From an uncultured Flavobacteriaceae bacterium (GTDB lineage: Bacteria; Bacteroidota; Bacteroidia; Flavobacteriales; Flavobacteriaceae): DNA of 64,000 nt. The stretch lies in NCBI GenBank assembly GCA_905181615.1, contig CAJIYH010000003.1, positions 186,001 through 250,000 on the forward strand. The letters run 5' to 3'. This document shows, piece after piece, positions 8,954-17,948 of this stretch (position 1 is the stretch's first letter; each line of letters opens with the position of its first letter). The translations under genes and the position numbers were made by a program. The notes beneath the pieces were generated by a model. The model was given only the letters and a program-made list of their open reading frames with translations, did no database searches and was not told the origin of the DNA.

Positions 8954-10198
8954 TCATCCATACTTTCGTTCAGGAGAAAATGCATTTATATTCATGGAGG
9001 CCTTTTTGTCTGAAATTAGTTCAGAAACCAGCTTTCCAGTCCCTGGTCCTAAGCTCCAGCCCATCATAGCATGACCCGTTGCCATTACAAGATTTTCACA
9101 AGAAGAATGTCGCCCAATAAAAGGTAATCCATCTGGAGACAAGGGTCGAAGACCGCATTTTGCTTGTTCTAAATCTTCTTGAGGCAATTGAACTCCTTCA
9201 TAATAATTACTGGCAGCGCCAGCAATTGCTTCCACTCGATTCATACGAATTGTATTATTAATGCCGGCTATTTCCATAGTTCCAGAAAAACGTGTGAACC
9301 CCTGCATTGGTGTTACTGCAACTTTTGACTCCATCAATATAGCGGGCATGGTAATCCCTATAGGTGTTTTTACATTTATTCGATACCCTTTTCCCGCCTG
9401 AACAGATAAGGATATTTTTAGAGACTTTAAAAGCTTTTCAGTCCAAGATCCTGCTGCAAAAACAACCTCTTCTGCCTCAAAAATTCCCTGACTGGTAATT
9501 ACATTTTTAATTTTTTTATCTACCAAATCAAATGCATTCACTTCAGTCTCTGTATAAATTTTAACTCCATTTGAAATTAGATTGTCCCGTAATTCGTTCA
9601 TGAAAACTCCGGGAGTTGTATGAGCATCACAGCGGTAATGGTATGCTCCTTCAATATTCATTTTTACGCCGGGCTGAAGTTCGTTTACTTCATTGGCTCC
9701 CAATAAAGAAACGTCTAAACCTAAATCTTGAGCAGCTTTCATTACAGGAAACTCCTCTTTTTCTGCCTTTGACGTCTGAAATGCCATTAAAACACCTCGA
9801 TCTTCTAAATGAAAATCCATAGATTCATGCATTTCATGATATAGCCCTTTGCTTAGTGTATTTATGTCTTTTATTACATACAAAGACCTTTGAACGTGTG
9901 CTTTGGAGCATGACCTCATAAACTTCCATCCCCAGGAAATTAAATCAGCATCCATTCGAGGTTTTATATAAAATGGACTAGAGGAATTAAACATCCACTT
10001 TAATCCTTTATAAATCATTCCGGGAGCAGCAAGTGGGATAATGTGACTTGGAGTCAAATAACCTGCATTAACAAAAGAAGCTCCCTCAGAAAGGGTTCCT
10101 TTATCCAAAACTATAACGTCATGTCCTTCTGCTCTCAAATAAAAGGCTGATGACAAACCAACAATTCCTCCTCCAATAACAACTACCTTTTTTTTCAT
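8954..10198 (-). CDS. FAD-dependent D-amino acid oxidoreductase, probable D-hydroxyproline dehydrogenase
   Basis: 414 residues, DAO/DadA family. The N-terminal dinucleotide-binding motif is VVVIGGGIVGLSSAFYLRAEG with the acidic residue ending strand 2 (VIVLDKG). The C-terminal block CGLRPLSPDGLPFIGRHSS and MATGHAMMGWSLGPGTGKLV is the second FAD-contacting region. Last gene of the minus-strand hydroxyproline operon, 4 bases after the epimerase gene. By context it oxidises cis-4-hydroxy-D-proline, the epimerase product, to 1-pyrroline-4-hydroxy-2-carboxylate. The substrate is inferred from neighbours; DadA-like enzymes acting on other D-amino acids look alike. Confidence 0.87.
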   Translation of the reverse strand: MKKKVVVIGGGIVGLSSAFYLRAEGHDVIVLDKGTLSEGASFVNAGYLTPSHIIPLAAPGMIYKGLKWMFNSSSPFYIKPRMDADLISWGWKFMRSCSKAHVQRSLYVIKDINTLSKGLYHEMHESMDFHLEDRGVLMAFQTSKAEKEEFPVMKAAQDLGLDVSLLGANEVNELQPGVKMNIEGAYHYRCDAHTTPGVFMNELRDNLISNGVKIYTETEVNAFDLVDKKIKNVITSQGIFEAEEVVFAAGSWTEKLLKSLKISLSVQAGKGYRINVKTPIGITMPAILMESKVAVTPMQGFTRFSGTMEIAGINNTIRMNRVEAIAGAASNYYEGVQLPQEDLEQAKCGLRPLSPDGLPFIGRHSSCENLVMATGHAMMGWSLGPGTGKLVSELISDKKASMNINAFSPERKYG

Positions 10199-10202
10199 TT
10201 AT

Positions 10203-11207
10203 TTAAATAATTTGAAATCCTTCTGCATATTCATAATTAGAATCTATCAATATTGTATTGTACCCCGTAATTTGGGCACTCCCTTCTATACTCGGTAAAA
10301 TTGCTGGGAACAAACCAACAGTAGTCTTTTGTTCAATAGTTCCTATAAACTTAGAACCAATGATGCTCTCATGAATAAAAGCAGTTCCTAACTCTAGTTT
10401 ATTTTTAGAAAACCATTGCGCCATGCGTGCAGAAGTTCCTGTTCCGCAGGGAGATCTATCTATAGCTTTATTTCCATAAAAAACTGCATTTCGTGCAGTA
10501 GCCTTTTTGTCAATAGTTTTTCCTGCCCATAAAACATGACTACAGCCTTTAATATTAGAATCCTCGGGGTGAATAAACTCCTGTAATTCATTGACTAATT
10601 TCCTTAGCGGAATACTCAAATTAATTAAATTTCCAGCGGTATACGCTTCAATTCCTTTGAAGTTTTTCTGGGTATCAACAATGGCATAAAAATTACCTCC
10701 ATAAGCCACATCAACTTTTAAATTTCCTAATACTGGATGTTCCACCTCAAGATCATTAGCATATAAAAAAGAAGCAATGTTGGTGAATTTAACTGCAGTT
10801 ACTTTTTCCGCTTCTTGGGTATAAGAAGCAATTATTAAACCTGCTGGAGTTTCGACGCGCAGAGTACCTTTTTGCTTAGGTGAAATTAATTTTTCTTCAA
10901 TCAAAATGGTAATTGTTCCAATAAGTCCATGACCGCACATCGGTAAACATCCACTGGTTTCAATAAACAATACGGAAACATCATTAGCTGTATCTATGGG
11001 TGGAAAGAAAAAACTTCCGCTCATCATGTCATGCCCTCGGGGTTCGAACATTAATCCTTTTCTAATCCAGTCGAATTCTTTTATAAAATGAAGTCGCTTT
11101 TCCATCATCGATTTGCCAAATAAATTGGGAGCGGGAGATGTTACAAGCCTTACTGGATTACCTGCCGTGTTTCCATCAATACAACTGAATTTTGTTATTC
11201 TACTCAT
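10203..11207 (-). CDS. 4-hydroxyproline 2-epimerase (proline racemase family)
   Basis: 334 residues. The cofactor-independent proline racemase fold uses two active-site thiols; both are visible, Cys91 in LPMCGHGLIGT and Cys254 in DRSPCGTGTSARMAQ. The pair converts trans-4-hydroxy-L-proline to cis-4-hydroxy-D-proline. A Cys-Cys pair excludes the dehydratase subgroup, which has Thr at the second site, but does not by itself separate proline racemase from hydroxyproline epimerase. The operon with the deaminase and semialdehyde dehydrogenase decides for hydroxyproline. Overlaps the DUF885 gene by 8 bases. Confidence 0.9.
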   Translation of the reverse strand: MSRITKFSCIDGNTAGNPVRLVTSPAPNLFGKSMMEKRLHFIKEFDWIRKGLMFEPRGHDMMSGSFFFPPIDTANDVSVLFIETSGCLPMCGHGLIGTITILIEEKLISPKQKGTLRVETPAGLIIASYTQEAEKVTAVKFTNIASFLYANDLEVEHPVLGNLKVDVAYGGNFYAIVDTQKNFKGIEAYTAGNLINLSIPLRKLVNELQEFIHPEDSNIKGCSHVLWAGKTIDKKATARNAVFYGNKAIDRSPCGTGTSARMAQWFSKNKLELGTAFIHESIIGSKFIGTIEQKTTVGLFPAILPSIEGSAQITGYNTILIDSNYEYAEGFQII

Positions 11208-12918
11208 TTAATGTCTGCTTGATATAGGCCATTACTTCTTCCTCCATTAACGGAAGTGTAAGTGTCCCTTTTTGTAAAATAATGTTGTGAAATTCTCGAA
11301 TATCAAAGTTTTCGCCTAACGCTGTTTCTGCTCTTTCTCTAAGTTCAGAAATTTTTAATTCACCAACTTTATAGGCAAGCGCTTGCCCTGGCCATGAAAT
11401 ATAACGGTCAACTTCTGTGTTAATTTCATGAAAGGAAAGTGCTGTGTTTTTAGTCATAAATTCTACTGCTTGTTCTTTAGTCCACCCAAAAGAATGAATC
11501 CCGGTATCTACCACCAAACGGCAAGCCCTCCACATAGAATAGGTCAATTGTCCAAAACGTTCGTAAGGAGTGGTATAAATGCCCATTTCTGCAGCAAGTG
11601 CTTCTGTATATAAACCCCATCCTTCTCCGTATGCAGATAAATATAGGGATCTTCTAAAACTTGGTATTTCATTGGGCAGCTCTGAATTTAAAGCCATTTG
11701 TAAGTGGTGACCGGGAACCGCTTCGTGTGCTGTAAGCGCAGGAAGAACATATAATGGTCGGCTGGATAAGTTGTATGTGTTTACCCAATAATATCCTGGG
11801 TTTGTGCTTTTAGGGGAAGTTGGAATATATCGCCCACCCGTATATTTTGGAGCAATTGCATCGGGAACTGGTGCAACACCGTAAGGAGTTCGAGGTAGGG
11901 TTTTAAAGAATTTTGGCAACTGCTCATCTAAGCGTTTTGATATGTCCCTTGCACGCATCAAAAGTTCATTACCTGTTTTAGCATAAAACTGTTTGTCTGA
12001 TCTTAAAAAAGCAAAAAAATCTTCAAAACTTCCCTGGAATTCGACCTCCTTGATGATTGATTCCATGGCTTTTCTGACCTTAGCAACCTCTTTTAAACCG
12101 AGCTCATGGACTTCTTCTGCTGACATTTCTAAAGTAGTATAATAGGCTATTCTGTCTTGATAAAATACTGCTCCATTGGGAGTCTGACTTACTCCAATAG
12201 CCTTTCTTGTTTTGGGATAATACTCGGACTCAAAAAAATCTTTTATCTTTTGAAAGGAGGGTATTACGTTCTTCTCAATGGAAGCATGAGCTGCAATCAA
12301 AAGGGAGTCTTTTTCTTTTTCAGAAAGTTGCGCTGGAAGGTTTTTAAAAGGCGAAAAATAGAAGTTATCTTCTACTATTTTTGTAATGTGTTTTTCGTAA
12401 GTACTCTCATATCCTTCGAAAATCACTATGGGTTGGGAGACACCTGCTTCTAATCCTTTTCTTAACAAAATAATATTTTGATCTACAAATAAAGGAATCG
12501 ATTGAAGCATCTTCAAGTAATCTTTGCTCTGCTTCATTGATGTTAAAGGTCGGACGCGATACACTAAACTGTTATGAAATCCTGCATCAGACAACAATGG
12601 GTTGAGGTGTGTTTTAAACTCAAAATTAGCTCGGTGATCTTCTACTAGGAATTTTAAAAGTTTCCATGAAATCCGATCTTCTTTAGAAAGGTTTGAAGAT
12701 TGAATTCGATAGATTTCCTCAAGTAAGTTACCATAGAAATCATAATCGGCTTGATAACGGTCTTCCGTATGATTCCCTAAAGGAAAATCTTTAGCATCAT
12801 AAGGGTGATACCCTTCGTAATTATTAATACTTTCTTGAAGCATGCTTTTATCTTCTTCAATCGAAGAACACCCAAAACTAAATAATAAGAAAATAAAACT
12901 GTAATAGACCCTTTTCAT
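11200..12918 (-). CDS. DUF885 family putative metallopeptidase, exported
   Basis: 572 residues, DUF885 length. The N-terminus has a hydrophobic export signal followed by Cys17 (LLFSFGCSSIEE), probably a lipoprotein, so it would act in the periplasm or at the outer membrane. The zinc-site motif is HEAVPGHHLQ (His398, Glu399, His404/405), with a downstream glutamate in YGEGWGLYTEALA (Glu432) as possible third ligand, a gluzincin-like layout. The gene is the third of five in the hydroxyproline operon and overlaps both neighbours (4 bases with the dehydrogenase, 8 with the epimerase). Inference: it may release hydroxyproline or X-Hyp/Hyp-X units from peptides. The family's substrate range is not settled, so this is not a firm assignment. 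Confidence 0.85.
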   Translation of the reverse strand: MKRVYYSFIFLLFSFGCSSIEEDKSMLQESINNYEGYHPYDAKDFPLGNHTEDRYQADYDFYGNLLEEIYRIQSSNLSKEDRISWKLLKFLVEDHRANFEFKTHLNPLLSDAGFHNSLVYRVRPLTSMKQSKDYLKMLQSIPLFVDQNIILLRKGLEAGVSQPIVIFEGYESTYEKHITKIVEDNFYFSPFKNLPAQLSEKEKDSLLIAAHASIEKNVIPSFQKIKDFFESEYYPKTRKAIGVSQTPNGAVFYQDRIAYYTTLEMSAEEVHELGLKEVAKVRKAMESIIKEVEFQGSFEDFFAFLRSDKQFYAKTGNELLMRARDISKRLDEQLPKFFKTLPRTPYGVAPVPDAIAPKYTGGRYIPTSPKSTNPGYYWVNTYNLSSRPLYVLPALTAHEAVPGHHLQMALNSELPNEIPSFRRSLYLSAYGEGWGLYTEALAAEMGIYTTPYERFGQLTYSMWRACRLVVDTGIHSFGWTKEQAVEFMTKNTALSFHEINTEVDRYISWPGQALAYKVGELKISELRERAETALGENFDIREFHNIILQKGTLTLPLMEEEVMAYIKQTLNE

Positions 12919-14462
12919 AAGCTTGACTGAGTTAATTGATTATTCAGAGTACGAAAAATATTGAGTGGATTTTCGTTTTTCAAAGCGTCAGGAAGTAGTT
13001 CATGTGGGCAATCTTGAAGGCAAATTGGTCTTAGCCAGCGTTCTATTGATGAAGTTCCCACGGAGGTAAATCGGCTATCTGTAGAAGCCGGAAATGGACC
13101 GCCATGATTCATTGAAGGAGTTACGGACACACCAGTTGGCACTCCCTCGAAGAGCAAGCGTCCCACTTTTTGTTGAACTGCGGCAACCAGTTGTCTGTTA
13201 TCTTTAAGCTCTGATGAGGTGCCTAAAATTGTTGCTGTTAGTTGCCCGGGTAGGGCTTCTGAGATAGCGGTTAATTCAGTGTTGTTCGAACAAATAACAA
13301 CCAAACTAAAGGGACCAAAAACTTCTTCTAAAAGTGCTGCATTCTTCAAAATATCTTCAGCTAAAACAACACCCATAGCCGGACTATTTGCGTCTAGGTT
13401 TGATCTGTGAATAGAAGCTCCTTGGTTCTTCATGTGCTGAAGTTGAGACTCATAGTTTTTACTAATGTTGGGATGTACCATACACGAAATTTCACCGTTA
13501 AGAATCTCTGATTTAAGCTCCTCTACAAAGGTATCTGTGTTGATTCCGCTAACCACTATTAATCCAGGGTTGGTGCAAAATTGCCCAGTTCCCATTTTAA
13601 CAGATCCAGCTATTTGGGTAGGTAAATTAGAATCTGAAGCTAACCTATTTGGTAAAATAAAAATTGGGTTTACACTTCCCATTTCTGCAAAAACAGGTAT
13701 GGGTTCTTTTCTTTTTTGAGCTATATCGTATAGGGCTTTCCCAGCTTTGTAACTTCCGGTAAAACCAACCCCTTTTACTTTTGAGTGTTCTACTAAGCGT
13801 TGACCAACTCCAATCGATTCTCCATGCAAGTGGGCAAAAATTCCGGCGGGTAATCCTCTTTTGTTAATTGCACTTTGGATAGCTTGAGCAACCAACTCGC
13901 TTGTGCCTGCGTGATATGGATGACCTTTAAGAATTACTGGACATCCAGCTGCTAAAGCAGATATAGTGTCTCCTCCAGCAGTCGAAAATGCCAAAGGAAA
14001 GTTACTGGCTCCAAAAACTACAATTGGACCAATAGGGTGTTTCATTTTTCGTAAGTCGGGAACTCCCGCTTTGCCAACATCCAAAATTGCATCAACATAA
14101 GAACCTTCAATTAATAAGTCTACAAAGCTTTGAATTTGACCTAAAGTTCTAGAAAACTCGCCTACGGCTCTTCCCTCGGGATAACCTGACTCTAACTTAT
14201 ACTGTTCGATAATAGAAGTCTTGGTGTTTTCTAGTTCTGCTTTTATTTCCATTAAAAAAGCTGCTCGGATAGTTGAAGTAGTAGCTGCGTAATCCGAAAA
14301 AACTTGGGATGCTATTTCGCAACTGTACTCAATTTCCTCCAAAGTTGCATTGTCATACTTTTGGGGTAACTGGCTGCTTTTATTAGCATCGTAAGTAAAA
14401 AATGAAGTGGTATTTACTGCATGAGTTTTTTTACCGTTAATTACGCTTTTCCCTTCAATCAT
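12915..14462 (-). CDS. Aldehyde dehydrogenase, probable 2-oxoglutarate semialdehyde dehydrogenase
   Basis: 515 residues, NADP-type aldehyde dehydrogenase of the ketoglutarate-semialdehyde group. The catalytic cysteine is in MGTGQFCTNPGLIVV and the general-base glutamate in PVFAEMGSVNPIFIL. The nucleotide-binding stretch runs through GPIVVFGASNFPLAFSTAGG. Oxidises 2-oxoglutarate semialdehyde to 2-oxoglutarate, the last step of hydroxyproline breakdown, feeding the TCA cycle. Start overlaps the deaminase stop and its stop overlaps the DUF885 start, each by 4 bases (ATGA). Confidence 0.92.
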   Translation of the reverse strand: MIEGKSVINGKKTHAVNTTSFFTYDANKSSQLPQKYDNATLEEIEYSCEIASQVFSDYAATTSTIRAAFLMEIKAELENTKTSIIEQYKLESGYPEGRAVGEFSRTLGQIQSFVDLLIEGSYVDAILDVGKAGVPDLRKMKHPIGPIVVFGASNFPLAFSTAGGDTISALAAGCPVILKGHPYHAGTSELVAQAIQSAINKRGLPAGIFAHLHGESIGVGQRLVEHSKVKGVGFTGSYKAGKALYDIAQKRKEPIPVFAEMGSVNPIFILPNRLASDSNLPTQIAGSVKMGTGQFCTNPGLIVVSGINTDTFVEELKSEILNGEISCMVHPNISKNYESQLQHMKNQGASIHRSNLDANSPAMGVVLAEDILKNAALLEEVFGPFSLVVICSNNTELTAISEALPGQLTATILGTSSELKDNRQLVAAVQQKVGRLLFEGVPTGVSVTPSMNHGGPFPASTDSRFTSVGTSSIERWLRPICLQDCPHELLPDALKNENPLNIFRTLNNQLTQSSL

Positions 14463-15379
14463 AGATGTGTTTTATAGTTTCCTAAATTTGGACGTGTTGC
14501 CAAAGATTCGTCAATTATTTTCTGTACTCGAATACGTTCTCCTCCTTTTAATATAATTCTAGGTTTTCGAACGTGACCAGTTCCAATTCCAGTTGCAATT
14601 TCACATTGCTTTATGTTTTGAACAAGCTGAGGGGATATATCCAATTCTAAAAGAGGTAAAAACCAACGATAAATAGCTAATGCTTCGTCTATTTTACCTG
14701 CCTTTGTGTAAGCAAATACGGCAACGGTTTCTCTTGGAAAAGCATCAACTAGTCCTGCAACCCATCCGTGAGCACCCATAATCAGGCTTTCCATGGCCAA
14801 GGTGTCAACCCCACATAAAATTTGAAATCGGGTTCCAAAACGATTAATCATTCGAGTAACGTTAGAAATGTCTCTCGTTGATTCTTTTACTGCCTGTATA
14901 TTTTTATACTGTTGTAATTCATCAAACATCTCTAGAGTAACTTCAATTTTGTAATCTACAGGATTGTTATAGATCATAATGGGAAGCTTTGTTGACTGAG
15001 CAATTGCTGCGAAATATTGCACCGTTTCATCATCTGTTGCTTTGTATCGCATCGGAGGGAGCAACATTAAGCCATCGGCTCCATTAGCCTCTGCTGCTTG
15101 TACGGCTTCAATGGCATCCCGAGTAGATTGTTCTGCGATATTGATAATCACTGGAATCCTTCCTGAAATAATTTCTTGAGCTTTTTTTAGTAAGTTAACT
15201 TTCTCTGCTGCTGTTAGTGTGCTTGCTTCTCCTAAAGTTCCTCCTAAAACAATTCCATGAACACCAGCTTCAATTTGTTCAACTAAATTTAATTCGAAAG
15301 CGTTAAGGTTTAGTTGTTCATGCTCATCAAATTGTGTGGTTAATGCGGGCATAACTCCCTGCCATTTAAAATTAATCAT
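14459..15379 (-). CDS. Dihydrodipicolinate synthase family lyase, probable 1-pyrroline-4-hydroxy-2-carboxylate deaminase
   Basis: 306 residues, DapA/NanA TIM-barrel family. The Schiff-base lysine is in IQAVKESTRD and the catalytic tyrosine in PIMIYNNPVDYK; GGTLGEASTL replaces the GTTGE substrate loop of true DapA. First gene of the operon. In this context it deaminates 1-pyrroline-4-hydroxy-2-carboxylate to 2-oxoglutarate semialdehyde, the substrate of the next gene's enzyme. A lysine-synthesis role is unlikely because of the operon and the altered loop. Confidence 0.88.
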   Translation of the reverse strand: MINFKWQGVMPALTTQFDEHEQLNLNAFELNLVEQIEAGVHGIVLGGTLGEASTLTAAEKVNLLKKAQEIISGRIPVIINIAEQSTRDAIEAVQAAEANGADGLMLLPPMRYKATDDETVQYFAAIAQSTKLPIMIYNNPVDYKIEVTLEMFDELQQYKNIQAVKESTRDISNVTRMINRFGTRFQILCGVDTLAMESLIMGAHGWVAGLVDAFPRETVAVFAYTKAGKIDEALAIYRWFLPLLELDISPQLVQNIKQCEIATGIGTGHVRKPRIILKGGERIRVQKIIDESLATRPNLGNYKTHL

Positions 15380-15467
15380 ACTTTATTGGTGTGTTTTTTA
15401 TTTAATCACTTCTAATTTCTTTTTTGTGCTAAAGCTCTTTATTTCAAGTTATAATAATTCGTTAAGT

Positions 15468-15481
15468 AATATTATAATATT
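15468..15481. promoter_or_regulatory. 14-base perfect palindrome in the divergent gap
   Basis: AATATTATAATATT is a perfect inverted repeat 89 bases upstream of the first hydroxyproline gene, in the 218-base gap shared with the MGMT-like gene. It could be an operator, but the gap is so AT-rich that chance is a fair explanation. No regulator gene adjoins the operon. A TAnnTTTG-like element (TAATTTTG, minus strand, 15584-15591) is also present. Confidence 0.2.
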
Positions 15482-15597
15482 TTAAATCGGCAGCAAATTT
15501 TAAAGACAAAAAATTTATGCGATGTTTATACTATTATTTCATGTCATTGTATTTTATTAATACATTAGCTTCACATCATTTAACAAAATTAAGCTAG

Positions 15598-16071
15598 ATG
15601 CAAACCGTTTATTTCAAAAGCAAACTCGGGGCTATTAAAATTTCGGGAGACCTAAATGGTTTAGAATCTATTAGGATAGATGAAGGAACATTTCAAAAAA
15701 TAAAATCTATTCCTACGTGTTTTGAAAATTGCATCCTAGAAATTAAAGAATACTTAGATGGTAAACGAAAAGAATTTACCTTTTCTATAAAACCAAAAGG
15801 AACAGAATTTCAAACTAAAGTTTGGAGTATTCTCACAAAAATACCTTTTGGAAAAACACTTTCTTACCTAGAAATAGTAACCATTTATGGCAATAAAAAA
15901 GCAGTTAGAGCTGTAGCGTCAGCTATCGGAAAAAACCCTATCTTAGTTGCAATTCCACATCATCGAGTCATTGGAAGCAATGGAAGTTTAGTCGGCTTTG
16001 CCGCAGGATTAGAAAAAAAATGGCTCTTGGAAAACGAAGGTTTCTCCTTTCAAAAGGAAATTCTTTTTTAA
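15598..16071 (+). CDS. MGMT-fold protein with catalytic Cys replaced by His
   Basis: 157 residues, aligning over its whole length with O6-methylguanine-DNA methyltransferases: FQTKVWSILTKIPFGKTLSY is the helix-turn-helix/DNA-binding start, KAVRAVASAIGKNP the recognition helix and arginine finger region, and LVGFAAGLEKKWLLENEG the C-terminus. The active site should read IPCHRV but reads IPHHRV (His121, codon CAT at the cysteine place). It therefore cannot accept an alkyl group on cysteine. Alkyltransferase-like proteins also lack this cysteine, usually with Trp or Ala, and bind alkylated guanine without repairing it. It is transcribed divergently from the hydroxyproline operon. The rest of the protein looks intact, so this is not simple decay. 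Confidence 0.82.
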   Translation: MQTVYFKSKLGAIKISGDLNGLESIRIDEGTFQKIKSIPTCFENCILEIKEYLDGKRKEFTFSIKPKGTEFQTKVWSILTKIPFGKTLSYLEIVTIYGNKKAVRAVASAIGKNPILVAIPHHRVIGSNGSLVGFAAGLEKKWLLENEGFSFQKEILF

Positions 16072-16093
16072 AATTTAAAACAAACTCTGCATT

Positions 16094-17248
16094 ATGAAAA
16101 AAGTAGTTAAACTTATTTCAAGCATTTTAGTTCTATCGTTTGCTCTTCTATATATTACTAATAACATGTATATAATTCCCGGGCTTCTTAAAATTTATGG
16201 AACGGGTCATGACACTGCTTTTTTAGAAGATTATGAGGTTTTCGATAACCGAACAGTAGAAGCTGCCGAGCAACCACAAGAATGGCCAATTCATGAAAAA
16301 TATAACAGCATAGAACCAACTGATCGATTGATGAAAGCACATGAAGAATATAAAAGTGTAGCATACTTGATCATAAAAAACGATAGTATTTTTCATGAAC
16401 AATATTATGATGGATACTCGGATACATCGAAAAGTAATTCTTTTTCTATGGCAAAAAGCATGGTTACCGGGATGTTAGGAAAAGCTATTGAAGAAGGTAA
16501 AATTAAAAGTATTGATCAAAAAGTAGGAGACTTTTTTGAGGAATTTAAAAAAGGGAATGGAGCAACGCTGACTGTTGGTGATTTAGCCAGTATGGCATCG
16601 GGGCTTGATTGGGTTGAAGAATATTACAATCCATTAAACATTACCACCAAATCATATTTTACAGATGACCTGCAAAGTCTTTTACGCAATCGGAAAATAA
16701 CGGGGACTCCGGGTCAAGAATACATCTATTTGAGTGGAAATACGCAACTATTAGGAATGATTATTAGTAAAGCCGTTGGAAAGAACCTAAGTACTTATTT
16801 TTCTGAAAATTTTTGGAAACCCATGGGAGCTAAAGAAGATGCATTGTGGCAAATTGATAGCGAATCGAAAGGAATGGAAAAAACCTTTTGTTGTTTTGCA
16901 ACAAATGCGAAAGATTTTGCACGCTTTGGTAAACTATATAAAGATCACGGAAAATGGAACGGAAAACAACTAATTGATTCTAACTATGTAGCTCTCAGTG
17001 TTCGGCCAAGATTTGAAAAAAGTCCAGAATATGGATACGGATGGTGGTTATCTAAAATTGATGGGAAATCTATTTTTGCAATGCGAGGTCATTTAGGTCA
17101 ATATGTTATTGTAATCCCAGAGGACAATCTTATTGTTGTTCGTTTAGGACATCTTACCCAAAAAGTAGATGGCGGTGCTTTTCCAAAAGTATTCCATTTG
17201 TATGTTGAAGAAGCCTACAAAATGTTAGAAAATGCTGCAAAAAGTTAA
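16094..17248 (+). CDS. Serine hydrolase, class C beta-lactamase/DD-peptidase fold
   Basis: 384 residues. An N-terminal hydrophobic segment (residues ~5-22, LISSILVLSFALLYITN) is a membrane anchor or signal. The catalytic S-x-x-K motif is Ser118-Lys121 in SFSMAKSM; the second motif is near YIYLSGNTQLLG; the third, H-x-G, is GHLGQYVIVIP. Such proteins act in the periplasm as esterases, peptidases or beta-lactamases; the substrate cannot be deduced. 22 bases after the MGMT-like gene, and its end overlaps the exonuclease gene by 17 bases, so these probably form one transcription unit. Confidence 0.85.
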   Translation: MKKVVKLISSILVLSFALLYITNNMYIIPGLLKIYGTGHDTAFLEDYEVFDNRTVEAAEQPQEWPIHEKYNSIEPTDRLMKAHEEYKSVAYLIIKNDSIFHEQYYDGYSDTSKSNSFSMAKSMVTGMLGKAIEEGKIKSIDQKVGDFFEEFKKGNGATLTVGDLASMASGLDWVEEYYNPLNITTKSYFTDDLQSLLRNRKITGTPGQEYIYLSGNTQLLGMIISKAVGKNLSTYFSENFWKPMGAKEDALWQIDSESKGMEKTFCCFATNAKDFARFGKLYKDHGKWNGKQLIDSNYVALSVRPRFEKSPEYGYGWWLSKIDGKSIFAMRGHLGQYVIVIPEDNLIVVRLGHLTQKVDGGAFPKVFHLYVEEAYKMLENAAKS

Positions 17249-17948
17249 TTTAGCAAAAATTCTGTTTTTAGATATTGAAACGGTTCCTGAAGAGGAAAAT
17301 TTTGATCAATTATCTACATACAAAAAAGAACTTTGGGCGCAGAAAACTGCTTACCAAAGAGGACCTGAAGATTCTCCGGAAGACTTTTATAAACGTGCAG
17401 GAATATGGGCTGAATTTGGTAAAATTGTATGTATTTCAGTGGGCTATTTTGTTATTCAAAAGGAGGAACGCAACTTTAGAATAAAAACTTTTTTTGGAGA
17501 TGAAAAAGAACTGCTTTTTGAATTTAAAGAGCTGCTAGACAAACATTTTAACCTTAAAACACATCTGCTTTGTGCGCATAATGGAAAAGAATTTGATTTC
17601 CCTTATATAGCCAGACGCATGATTATAAATGGTGTCAGTTTGCCCAAAAGTTTGAATTTATTTGGGAAAAAACCTTGGGAAGTTCAACACATAGACACCA
17701 TGAACCTTTGGCGTTTTGGAGATTTCAAAAACTACACTTCACTCAAATTATTAGGAGAAGTTTTGGGAATTCCTTCTCCTAAAGATGACATCGATGGAAG
17801 TCAAGTTGCTCAAGTGTTTTATAAAGAAAAAAACATCAATAGAATTGTTAACTATTGTGAAAAGGATGTACTAACTATTGCTCAGGTTGTATTAAGATTT
17901 AGAAACGAACCCCTGCTTGACTCTGAAGAAATTGTATGGCCAAAATAA
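17232..17948 (+). CDS. Predicted 3'-5' exonuclease (DNA polymerase B-like, DEDD fold)
   Basis: 238 residues. The N-terminal ILFLDIETVPEE gives the first acidic pair (Asp14, Glu16). The second conserved block is LLCAHNGKEFDFPYIARRM, and the third is YCEKDVLTIAQVVLR, the Y-x-x-x-D type. This matches the small family of PolB-like predicted exonucleases found next to various genes in Bacteroidota; the partner and physiological substrate are unknown. Its start lies within the hydrolase gene and its end overlaps the ABC ATPase gene by 13 bases. Confidence 0.82.
   Translation: MLQKVNLAKILFLDIETVPEEENFDQLSTYKKELWAQKTAYQRGPEDSPEDFYKRAGIWAEFGKIVCISVGYFVIQKEERNFRIKTFFGDEKELLFEFKELLDKHFNLKTHLLCAHNGKEFDFPYIARRMIINGVSLPKSLNLFGKKPWEVQHIDTMNLWRFGDFKNYTSLKLLGEVLGIPSPKDDIDGSQVAQVFYKEKNINRIVNYCEKDVLTIAQVVLRFRNEPLLDSEEIVWPK

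Noticed and set aside
14459-15379. True dihydrodipicolinate synthase for lysine synthesis
   Set aside because: The operon context and the altered GGTLGEA loop favour the hydroxyproline-pathway deaminase.
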